Source: Lentisphaerota bacterium
Lineage (GTDB): Bacteria > Verrucomicrobiota > Kiritimatiellia > UBA8416 > JAFGTH01
Direction: 5' to 3'
DNA: 6,293 nucleotides
NCBI GenBank assembly: GCA_016934225.1
Contig: JAFGTH010000219.1
Coordinates: 1-6,293, forward strand
Part shown: piece after piece, positions 1-6,016 of the stretch
How positions within the stretch are numbered: position 1 is the stretch's first letter
How the letters are laid out: each line of letters starts with the position of its first letter
Made by a program: the position numbers and the translations under genes
The notes under the pieces: model-generated
The model's database searches: none
Told to the model about the DNA's origin: nothing
The model's input: the letters and a program-made list of their open reading frames with translations, nothing else

Positions 1-2
1 AC

Positions 3-266
3 AGGAGCGGAGCCGGCGATAAAAGAAGCATTGCGAAAAGCAATCTTAACGAAGCGGCGTTGCTGGAAGCCGAAATTGAATGTTTGCGCAAAAGCATCAA
101 TTTTGATGTCAGGCGTTTCGAAGACAAGCATGGTCTTGATAGCAGAGCATCATCTCATGCTGAAATAACCGCCGCCATGCGCGAGCGGATAGATCTTTGC
201 TGGCTAAAATTAGCGGATGGAGATTCGACCATATTATCTGAAAAGCCGCGAACGAATTTTCTGTAA
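3..266 (+). CDS. C-terminal part of an unrecognised protein (5' end outside the window)
   Basis: The reading frame is open from the left edge of the window to a TAA stop at 264-266. The visible 87 residues are therefore most simply the tail of a longer gene. A TTG codon at 60 could start a 68-residue protein, but no convincing ribosome binding site precedes it. The peptide is hydrophilic and probably helical. It has an alternating charged segment (LLEAEIECLRKSINFDVRRFED) followed by a second helix-like stretch ending WLKLADGD. There is no membrane segment or recognisable catalytic motif. It lies 32 bases upstream of the next gene on the same strand, so the two may share a transcript. I do not recognise the family. 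The call as coding rests on the open frame and the spacing, so confidence is moderate. Confidence 0.5.
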   Translation, partial: RSGAGDKRSIAKSNLNEAALLEAEIECLRKSINFDVRRFEDKHGLDSRASSHAEITAAMRERIDLCWLKLADGDSTILSEKPRTNFL

Positions 267-288
267 ATAGCGCTTATTCAACATACAT

Positions 289-294
289 GGGGGA
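289..294 (+). promoter_or_regulatory. Ribosome binding site deciding the start of the coiled-coil protein gene
   Basis: A purine run GGGGGA followed by AAG lies just before the ATG at 299. The in-frame ATG at 287 overlaps this run and has only AT-rich, non-purine sequence in front of it. The site therefore favours 299 as the start. The spacing of about 4 bases is slightly short. Confidence 0.45.
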
Positions 295-298
295 AAGA

Positions 299-949
299 AT
301 GAAAACTGAAATAACAATTGCCGCAATTGTAACACTCGTTTTTTTGACAGTTGCGCCTACGTGGTTGCGAAGCGAGGATTGTCCGGAAACCGGATTGGAA
401 AGTCGGGCAACGGAACAATATGCTTCTGTGCCGCCTCCTTTGCCGGTTGAACTGCACGTGCGGAAAACGACATTCCTGCGATTTCCGGGAGCAAATGAAG
501 AAAAGATCATGCAATTCATCGGAGAAATGTCGCCGATCCGTCTCAAGGAATACCGGGATTTGGCCGAGGTTGAGCCGAATCGAGCAATGGCGCTGTTAAC
601 GGACTTGATTGCCGAGGCGATAGATTTGCTTGATACAAGGGAAATCAATCCGAAACTGTTCCAACACCGCATGAAAGAACGGGAATTGGCAAAACTGGCG
701 GAACGGAAAGCAGCTGAAGCCAGGCGCAGTGAAGGCGTTGCCCGCAAGGCGGCTGTTGCCGAACTTGAGAAAATTCTTGTAGAATCGTTTGAAGTGAAAC
801 AGGAGCTTATACAGGAAGATGTCGCTGGTATAGAGGCGCAGCTTGGGAAATTGCGCGAATTGATCAAACAACGCGAACAAAAACGATCAATCATTATAAA
901 CCGGAGACTTTCAGAGCTGACGGCGGATATCTCGCATCTTGGTTGGTAA
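299..949 (+). CDS. Membrane-anchored or secreted coiled-coil protein of unknown function
   Basis: The product is 216 residues from the ATG at 299; an in-frame ATG at 287 would add four. Residues 5-23 form one hydrophobic segment (IAAIVTLVFLTVA region), either a signal anchor or an uncleaved or cleaved signal peptide. There is no lipobox. A short linker with a PPPLP motif (residues 45-49) follows, then a helical part. From about residue 120 to 205 it is very rich in K, E, R, A and L with heptad-like spacing, as expected for a coiled coil or long helical hairpin. The end contains a patterned helix (E-x-x-L-x-x-L-x-x-x-I-x-x-R-E-x-x-R-x-I-I). I recall similar periplasmic helical proteins, loosely Spy/CpxP-like, in PVC bacteria, but cannot assign a family. 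The body is expected outside the cytoplasmic membrane. Its stop touches the possible ATG at 949 of the next gene, so it is probably co-transcribed with trmJ and the gsp genes. A role in secretion is only suggested by position. Confidence 0.75.
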   Translation: MKTEITIAAIVTLVFLTVAPTWLRSEDCPETGLESRATEQYASVPPPLPVELHVRKTTFLRFPGANEEKIMQFIGEMSPIRLKEYRDLAEVEPNRAMALLTDLIAEAIDLLDTREINPKLFQHRMKERELAKLAERKAAEARRSEGVARKAAVAELEKILVESFEVKQELIQEDVAGIEAQLGKLRELIKQREQKRSIIINRRLSELTADISHLGW

Positions 950-984
950 TGACGGCGAGTTGCAGGTTCGGCATCGGTCGAAAT

Positions 985-990
985 GGAGAG
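985..990 (+). promoter_or_regulatory. Ribosome binding site supporting a GTG start for trmJ
   Basis: GGAGAG sits 6 bases before the GTG at 997. The alternative in-frame starts at 943 (TTG) and 949 (ATG) have no purine-rich site before them. A start at 997 also puts the conserved NIRVVLV strand at the N-terminus, as in known TrmJ proteins. Confidence 0.6.
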
Positions 991-996
991 CGGGCA

Positions 997-1779
997 GTGA
1001 GTCTTGATAACATACGAGTGGTGCTTGTAAACCCGTTGTACGGCGGAAATGTTGGATCGGTTTGTAGAGCTATGGCAAACATGGCAATTTCGGATCTTGC
1101 CCTTGTAGGTCCGGAACGATTAAACATGGACGAAGCCAGAATGATGGCCTGTCACGCGACGGATATTCTGGATAATCGGACTGAATTTGAAACGCTTCAT
1201 AGCGCGGTATCGGATTGCGGAGTAGTCATGGGTGCGACGGCGCGGAAGGGGCTTTACAGGCAGCACGCCAAGAGTCCGCGCGAATGGGCCGCTAAGGCGT
1301 TGGAAGCGGCTCAATGCGGCAAAGTCGCGCTTGTATTCGGCAGGGAGGACAATGGTTTGATGAACGACGAACTGGCGTTATGCACTCAGATTATACAGAT
1401 TCCGACATGCGAAGAATATCCTTCCATCAACATAGCGCAGGCAGCAATGATCTGTTGTTATGAATTGTTTGTTGCAAACGGCGAATTCAAGGCGCCGGAA
1501 GAGAAGTCGCCTGAATCCAGATCGGAATTTAGAGAGCGAATGTTTGGCATGTGGCGCGAGACATTATTGCAGATTGGATTTATGAAGGATGACAAAGCCG
1601 ACCATATGATGCTGGGTCTTCGCCGTATTCTGTCGCGCGGAACATTAACAGAGGACGATGTGAAGATACTTATGGGCATAGCGCGGCAAGTGTCATGGTC
1701 GGCATCGCGGTCGAATGAAACTGTGTTGTCAAACGGTGAGCCTGTGTTTCCGCGCGAATCAAAGGAAGGTGGTATATAA
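997..1779 (+). CDS. trmJ: tRNA (cytidine/uridine-32-2'-O)-methyltransferase, TrmJ type (SpoU/SPOUT superfamily)
   Basis: The predicted enzyme transfers a methyl group from S-adenosylmethionine to the 2'-hydroxyl of nucleotide 32 in the tRNA anticodon loop, in the cytoplasm. The three SpoU motifs are present in order. Motif 1 is N18-x-G20-xxx-R24 after the strand NIRVVLVNP. Motif 2 is FGREDNGL at 114-121. Motif 3 is IPTCEEYPSINIAQA at 135-149. Together they form the knotted SAM-binding fold, and FGRED..L plus EYPS-[IL]-N is the TrmJ flavour rather than TrmH or RlmB. The C-terminal helices (around GFMKDDKADHMM and LRRILSRGTLTEDDVKILMGI) match the TrmJ C-terminal extension. The GTG start gives 260 residues, close to the usual 240-250; ATG 949 would give 276 with an unconserved N-terminus. 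The stop overlaps the gspE start (TAATG), which implies translational coupling. The exact target nucleotide is inferred from family; a related SpoU specificity remains possible. Confidence 0.9.
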   Translation: MSLDNIRVVLVNPLYGGNVGSVCRAMANMAISDLALVGPERLNMDEARMMACHATDILDNRTEFETLHSAVSDCGVVMGATARKGLYRQHAKSPREWAAKALEAAQCGKVALVFGREDNGLMNDELALCTQIIQIPTCEEYPSINIAQAAMICCYELFVANGEFKAPEEKSPESRSEFRERMFGMWRETLLQIGFMKDDKADHMMLGLRRILSRGTLTEDDVKILMGIARQVSWSASRSNETVLSNGEPVFPRESKEGGI

Positions 1780-3482
1780 TGGCTGCCGAATCATCAACGT
1801 ATTTATCGAACATATTGACGAAGACGGGACTGTTCTCCGATGAGCAAATCGCATTGTTACTTGATGCCGCCAGGGAAAATGACGCGAGTATTGCCGATAT
1901 TGTAGCGCGCGACGGTTATGTTCCGGAAGACGTATTTCTGGAGGCCATGGCCAAGATTCTGAACAGCCGGTTCATTAAGCTCAACGCTTTGACAATTGAA
2001 CAAGATGTGCTGGATCGCTTGCCGACCAAGGCGGTCTTCCAATACAACGTTATACCTGTCGCCTTTGAGAACGGAACGCTTCAAGTCGCTTGCAACGATC
2101 CTTTAAATACCGGTTTGATTGACGCTCTCCGGCTTGCCGCGGGTACGCGTGTGCGATTGGTTTTGAGCACATCTGACGATATCGCAAAAGCTGCGAAGAA
2201 ATTGTACGGAATAGGCGCTGAGACGGTTGACAAGATGATGGAGGATAATCGTTTCGAGGTTGCGCCGGAGGAAATTCTGGCGCATGTTGATCTGAATGCG
2301 CTGGATCAGGAAGCATCGGTCGTAAAATTCGTCAACCAGATTATCTGGGAAGCATGTCAACAGGGCGCGACGGATATTCATTTCGAACCGATGGAAAATC
2401 AACTGAGAATCAGATATCGCGTTGATGGAGTGCTTCATCAGACGCCGGTTCCGTCTCAGCTTAACAGGTTTCAAGCCGCGGTAATTTCCAGGATCAAAGT
2501 TATGGCCAACATGGATATTGCTGAAAAGCGTTTGCCTATGGACGGACGCATAGGGCTTCGTGTGCAGGGCGAGGACATAGACATTCGCGTTTCCACAATG
2601 CCTACTGTTTATGGGGAGAGCGTAAGTTTGCGTTTGTTACAGCGTCGCAGCGAGTTCATCGGTCTAACGGATCTCGGAATGAGCGATCGTGATTCGGCGT
2701 TGATACGCAAGGCAATTCATCGTCCGAACGGGATAATACTGGTAACAGGCCCGACAGGATCGGGGAAATCAACATCGTTGTACGCATATCTTCACGAGTT
2801 AAATACAATGGACCAGCGCATTATGACCGCTGAAGAGCCGATCGAGTACGAGATGGCGGGAATCAACCAAGTTCTTGTCCGGCCGGAAATAGGACTGACG
2901 TTTGCAAAGATCCTGCGCTCATTTCTGCGCCAGGATCCGGACATCATAATGGTGGGCGAAATCCGTGATCTCGAAACCGCTGAAATTGCGATACAGGCGG
3001 CTCTAACCGGGCATCTCGTATTCAGCACTTTGCACACCAACGATGCGGCCGGCGCCTTTACTCGATTGCTGGACATGGGCGTAGAACCGTTTCTGGTGGC
3101 CTCCTCAGTGGAGACGATTGTGGCGCAGAGACTGGTGCGGATACTATGCGATTCCTGCAAGCGGCCTGTCGAGCCGGAAGCGAGCTTTCTGAAGAGCGTG
3201 GGATTCCCGATGGATCGTTTGGACGGGAGCGTCATCTATGGGCAGACAGGATGCGAGAAATGCAGACTTACCGGATTTCACGGCCGCGGAGGTATCTTTG
3301 AGGTGCTTCATGTTACCGATAGCATTGAATCGTTGGTTATTAGGCGCAGCGCCATGAATGAGATACGGCGCAAAGGGATTAAGGAAGGAATGTGCACATT
3401 GCGTGATGACGGATGGAACAAAGTGCTTGCCGGTATTACTACGATTGAGGAAGTCATTCGCGTGACGGAAGAGAACAACTGA
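1779..3482 (+). CDS. gspE: Type II secretion system ATPase GspE
   Basis: This is the cytoplasmic hexameric motor that couples ATP hydrolysis to pseudopilus assembly; 567 residues is normal for the family. Residues 1-145 form a GspE N-terminal (MshEN-like) domain. A linker follows, then the second N-domain with ATDIHFEP and RYRVDG, and then the RecA-like ATPase core. Visible motifs are Walker A GPTGSGKST at 324-332 (K330), the Asp-box region TAEEPIEYE near 350, Walker B QDPDIIMVGEIRD at 385-397 (E394), and the His box LTGHLVFSTLHTND ending near 422 (H412, H419). A zinc-binding tetracysteine follows, C457-x2-C460 and C492-x2-C495; it is typical of GspE and PilB and absent from PilT, so this is an assembly rather than a retraction ATPase. 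The RLG cyclic-di-GMP motifs of the N-domain are degenerate. The start is supported by AAGGAAGGTGG upstream and a one-base overlap with trmJ. PilB is the alternative, but adjacent gspG-J genes favour GspE. Confidence 0.96.
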   Translation: MAAESSTYLSNILTKTGLFSDEQIALLLDAARENDASIADIVARDGYVPEDVFLEAMAKILNSRFIKLNALTIEQDVLDRLPTKAVFQYNVIPVAFENGTLQVACNDPLNTGLIDALRLAAGTRVRLVLSTSDDIAKAAKKLYGIGAETVDKMMEDNRFEVAPEEILAHVDLNALDQEASVVKFVNQIIWEACQQGATDIHFEPMENQLRIRYRVDGVLHQTPVPSQLNRFQAAVISRIKVMANMDIAEKRLPMDGRIGLRVQGEDIDIRVSTMPTVYGESVSLRLLQRRSEFIGLTDLGMSDRDSALIRKAIHRPNGIILVTGPTGSGKSTSLYAYLHELNTMDQRIMTAEEPIEYEMAGINQVLVRPEIGLTFAKILRSFLRQDPDIIMVGEIRDLETAEIAIQAALTGHLVFSTLHTNDAAGAFTRLLDMGVEPFLVASSVETIVAQRLVRILCDSCKRPVEPEASFLKSVGFPMDRLDGSVIYGQTGCEKCRLTGFHGRGGIFEVLHVTDSIESLVIRRSAMNEIRRKGIKEGMCTLRDDGWNKVLAGITTIEEVIRVTEENN

Positions 3483-4717
3483 TGCCGACATTTACATACA
3501 CAGCTCGAAGCAGAACCGGAGAGAAAGTCGAAGGAGTTGTCGAGGTTGCAGATAGGCGCGAAGTTCTTCGCATGATCGAGCAACAGGGCAACGTTCCTGT
3601 TTTTGTCTCTGAAAAGAGCATTGCGTCCAAACAAGCCCAATCATCCATGCCTGTTTCCGTCCGGAGCAGGCAAAAGCGAAAGATGAAAACGCGTGAAGTG
3701 CTTATTTTTACGACCGAATTAAGCGATTTGCTGGCATCTGGCATGACGCTCGGGAAAGCCCTTAATTGTCTGGCGAATCGTAAGACGGGCGGAGCTGCGG
3801 ATCGCATTATCGCAGCGTTGCGGGATGATATCATACAGGGTTCCAGTTTATCCGACTCATTGGCCCGTCATCCGGAAACATTTCCGAATCTGTACACGAG
3901 CATGATAAAAGCCGGCGAAGCCGGCGGAGCGATTGATGAAATACTGCGCAGGCTGGTTGATCACTACGAACGGATCCAGGAGACGAAAGAAAAAGTAATC
4001 ATGGCGCTCGTTTATCCCTGCATAGTCATGCTTATGGGATTTGTGACGATGTTTTTCTCGATGGTTTATGTAATCCCGAAATTCAAAGTTGTGTTTGAAC
4101 AGCTTGGCGATACGTTGCCGTTGCCGACCCAGATTCTGATATCGAGCAGTGAATGGTTGGTAAAATACGGATGGTTAGCCGTAATTGGAATTGCCACAGG
4201 GCTCATCATATTGGGAAGAGCGATACGATCAGGCAAAGGCAAGTTATGGTGGGATGGGGCCAAACTTCGCATGCCGCTAATCAAGGGAGTAGTGGCTTCG
4301 GGTATATACGCGAATTTCGCAAGGACATTACGGACGCTGCTTGCGAACGGAGTGCCGGTACTGCAGTCGCTGGCGATAGTTGAGCGAACGGTTGGCAACG
4401 ACGTTATTGCCCGGGAGCTTCGAAAAGCAAAAGACAGGGTCACGGACGGAACCACAATTTCTGGCCCGCTCTCGGTTGGCAAGGTATTCCCTCCGATGAT
4501 GATAGATATGCTCACAATTGGTGAAGAAACCGGCGATATAGCGGGTTCGCTTGGTCACATCGCCAAACGATACGAAAGCGAATTGGACAGGAACTTGAAG
4601 ATATTTACCACGGCGCTTGAGCCTATTCTGATTGTCATTGTTGCGCTGATGGTAGGTTTTGTAGCGATAAGCATATTGTTAGCCGTGTTCGATTTATCAA
4701 GCGGGTTAAATGTATAA
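3482..4717 (+). CDS. gspF: Type II secretion system inner-membrane platform protein GspF
   Basis: GspF is the polytopic platform protein that GspE acts on to add pseudopilin subunits to the pseudopilus. The 411 residues match the family length of about 400. The N-terminus (PTFTYTARSRTGEKVEG) is the usual GspF/PilC opening. Two T2SF repeats follow, at about 73-195 and 276-400. Each begins with a F-x-x-x-L-x-x-L-L-x-x-G-x-x-[LV]-x-x-[AS]-L helix and has a G-E-x-[AT]-G-x-[IL] turn (KAGEAGGAI and TIGEETGDI). Membrane segments are visible at about 172-197, 231-246 and 382-403, the standard three. The ATG overlaps the gspE stop (TGATG) and is preceded by GGAAGAG at 3467-3473, so it is coupled to its partner ATPase. 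Sequence alone does not fully separate GspF from PilC; the following pseudopilin genes decide it. Confidence 0.96.
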   Translation: MPTFTYTARSRTGEKVEGVVEVADRREVLRMIEQQGNVPVFVSEKSIASKQAQSSMPVSVRSRQKRKMKTREVLIFTTELSDLLASGMTLGKALNCLANRKTGGAADRIIAALRDDIIQGSSLSDSLARHPETFPNLYTSMIKAGEAGGAIDEILRRLVDHYERIQETKEKVIMALVYPCIVMLMGFVTMFFSMVYVIPKFKVVFEQLGDTLPLPTQILISSSEWLVKYGWLAVIGIATGLIILGRAIRSGKGKLWWDGAKLRMPLIKGVVASGIYANFARTLRTLLANGVPVLQSLAIVERTVGNDVIARELRKAKDRVTDGTTISGPLSVGKVFPPMMIDMLTIGEETGDIAGSLGHIAKRYESELDRNLKIFTTALEPILIVIVALMVGFVAISILLAVFDLSSGLNV

Positions 4718-4718
4718 C

Positions 4719-4724
4719 GGGAGG
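4719..4724 (+). promoter_or_regulatory. Ribosome binding site of gspG
   Basis: GGGAGG lies in the 12-base gap between gspF and gspG. It is the strongest Shine-Dalgarno-like site in the cluster, which fits the need to make the major pseudopilin in excess. Two adjacent ATG codons (4730 and 4733) are both within range. Confidence 0.6.
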
Positions 4725-4729
4725 CGGTA

Positions 4730-5143
4730 ATGATGAAGAAACATGAATGCAGAAGAAGTCGTGGCGGGTCGGAGGGTTTTACTCTCATCGAAGTGCTGCT
4801 TGTAGTTGCCATAATTGGTGTGTTGGCGACAATAGGCGTGCTCAATTTGCCCGGTAAACAGAAACGGGCCATGATCAATGCCACACGCGGCAAAATTGAC
4901 AGTATCGCGACTGCCGTGAAAATATACGAGATAGACACCGGCCAATTTCCGTCATCACTACATTCTCTAATTCAAGATGACGGTTCGCCGAATTGGCAGG
5001 GTCCGTACATTCAGGGGGGCATACCGACGGACGCCTGGGGCGTGGAGATTCAGTATGCGACTCAGGGTGAAATGTCGTTCAAGTTGACGTCTGCCGGGCC
5101 GGACAGGCAACAGGGTACGGATGACGACATAACAAGTTTCTAG
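4730..5143 (+). CDS. gspG: Major pseudopilin GspG
   Basis: GspG is the main subunit of the periplasmic pseudopilus, inserted in the inner membrane and cleaved by prepilin peptidase. The 137-residue precursor has a basic leader (16 residues) and the cleavage site G16|F17-T-L-I-E21, where E21 is the conserved +5 glutamate, followed by a hydrophobic helix to about residue 40. The globular part shows the GspG signature: Y-x-x-D-T-G-Q-F-P (66-74), W-G-P-Y (near 89-93), D-A-W-G (101-104), and a C-terminal S-A-G-P-D (121-125) with G-T-D-D-D-I (129-134). The last two motifs correspond to the calcium-binding loop of major pseudopilins. ATG 4733 would shorten the leader by one residue. It is followed 13 bases later by gspH. 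Type IV pilin is an alternative, but the DxWG and SxGPD motifs favour GspG. Confidence 0.95.
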   Translation: MMKKHECRRSRGGSEGFTLIEVLLVVAIIGVLATIGVLNLPGKQKRAMINATRGKIDSIATAVKIYEIDTGQFPSSLHSLIQDDGSPNWQGPYIQGGIPTDAWGVEIQYATQGEMSFKLTSAGPDRQQGTDDDITSF

Positions 5144-5156
5144 AAGGGCGGCAACG

Positions 5157-5594
5157 ATGCGTCGCGGTTTTACATTAGTGGAATTGCTGTTGGTGCTGGC
5201 GATAATCGGCGTGGTTAGCGCCGTAAGCATTCCTACTTTCGTAAGATCAATACGCGGCAACAGGCTTCGCGCTGCGCTTCGCACTGTCGTAATGGCCGGG
5301 AAATATGCCAGGAGCATGGCGGTTCTTGAGCAAGAACGCAAGACGCTGACTTTCAATCTTGCCGCTGGCGAGGTATCCGTCGGCAATGAGATAAAACGCT
5401 CGCTTGATCGCGTAAAAATTGAACGAGTTATATTGGAAGATACGAATGAAGAATTTACCGATTCGGCTTGTTTGATTGTGTACGAAAGCAATGGGCTTTG
5501 CACTCCGTACACTGTGACAATAACCGATCAATATGGCGCATCAATGTCCGTAGAAGTGGATGCGCTATCATCGGCAAAAACGGTGGAGAGATAA
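5157..5594 (+). CDS. gspH: Minor pseudopilin GspH
   Basis: This is a 145-residue predicted minor pseudopilin of the pseudopilus tip. The leader is only MRRG: prepilin peptidase should cut at G4|F5-T-L-V-E9, with E9 as the +5 glutamate. A hydrophobic helix runs to about residue 25, continued by an amphipathic basic stretch. The rest is predicted beta-rich. It ends in the pattern I-V-Y-E-S-N-G followed by alternating strands (YTVTITDQYG, MSVEVDA) that resembles the GspH/FimT C-terminal sheet. C105 and C115 flank that turn and could form a disulfide in the periplasm. The start has GAAGGG about 8 bases upstream. The assignment to GspH rests on order (G-H-I-J) and the C-terminal pattern, because minor pseudopilins diverge strongly; a GspH/FimT-family call is safe, the exact letter slightly less so. 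Confidence 0.87.
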   Translation: MRRGFTLVELLLVLAIIGVVSAVSIPTFVRSIRGNRLRAALRTVVMAGKYARSMAVLEQERKTLTFNLAAGEVSVGNEIKRSLDRVKIERVILEDTNEEFTDSACLIVYESNGLCTPYTVTITDQYGASMSVEVDALSSAKTVER

Positions 5595-6016
5595 TGGGCA
5601 GGGCATTATACACAGGCGTTTATCATGACCGGCGCAGCGGATTCACCCTGATAGAAGTGTTAATAGCTATGTCTATCCTCAGCCTTGGTCTCTCAATATT
5701 CCTGGTGTCGGCGTCCCGATGTCTGGCGGTAATGAAATTATCTAAAGTGTACAAAACGGTCAGGTGGACGCTGGACCAAGGCTATGTTGATCATCCTGTT
5801 GTGCGTAGCGATGAAATAGAAGACATAAAAGTGATGGAAACCAGGTATCCGAACGGCATGACATACTCCCGCGAGATTGAGCCGATGGACGACGATGTTG
5901 ATGAAGACAGCGATTGTTTATTTCTAATCCACAGCAAAGTAACATGGTCCAATAAAGGGAAAACAGCAAGCAGCGAGATTGTCCGCTGTGTTTTCCATAA
6001 GGGCACGAAGGAATAA
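5594..6016 (+). CDS. gspI: Minor pseudopilin GspI
   Basis: This is a 140-residue predicted tip pseudopilin that, in known systems, joins GspJ and GspK in the pseudopilus cap. The ATG at 5594 overlaps the gspH stop (TAATG) and follows GGAG at 5585-5588. An earlier in-frame ATG at 5468 lies inside gspH and would add a non-pilin stretch of 42 residues before the leader, so it is rejected. The leader has 16 residues, cleavage is at G16|F17-T-L-I-E21 and E21 is the +5 glutamate. A hydrophobic helix to about residue 38 contains the GspI-like E-V-L-I-A-M-S-I-L. The globular part has a late K-V-T-W-S strand typical of GspI. An acidic run D99-D107 (DDDVDEDSD) and two cysteines (C108, C132) are notable. 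The gene order before gspJ supports the letter. Confidence 0.88.
   Translation: MGRALYTGVYHDRRSGFTLIEVLIAMSILSLGLSIFLVSASRCLAVMKLSKVYKTVRWTLDQGYVDHPVVRSDEIEDIKVMETRYPNGMTYSREIEPMDDDVDEDSDCLFLIHSKVTWSNKGKTASSEIVRCVFHKGTKE

Noticed and set aside
267..298. Possible promoter in the 32-base gap before the coiled-coil protein gene
   Set aside because: The gap is AT-rich at places but holds no convincing -35 and -10 pair, and there is no hairpin terminator for the upstream gene. I could not support either.
274..894. A 206-codon open frame on the minus strand opposite the coiled-coil protein gene
   Set aside because: Its product is rich in serine, arginine and alanine with no domain pattern, as expected for the complement of a K/E/A-rich coding sequence. 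The plus-strand gene has a ribosome binding site, a signal segment and a regular coiled coil.
3909..3926. Perfect tandem repeat of the 9-base unit AAGCCGGCG
   Set aside because: It encodes KAGEAGG, part of the conserved G-E-x-x-G turn of GspF, so it is explained by coding constraint rather than by a repeat element.
4967..5512. A 181-codon minus-strand open frame across gspG and gspH
   Set aside because: It runs across the complement of two well-supported pseudopilin genes, has no ribosome binding site or motif, and has the low-information composition of a shadow frame.
5468..5593. Upstream in-frame ATG extending GspI by 42 residues
   Set aside because: It lies inside gspH, has no pilin-like content, and would bury the prepilin leader. 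The ATG at 5594 gives a normal 16-residue leader and a TAATG coupling.
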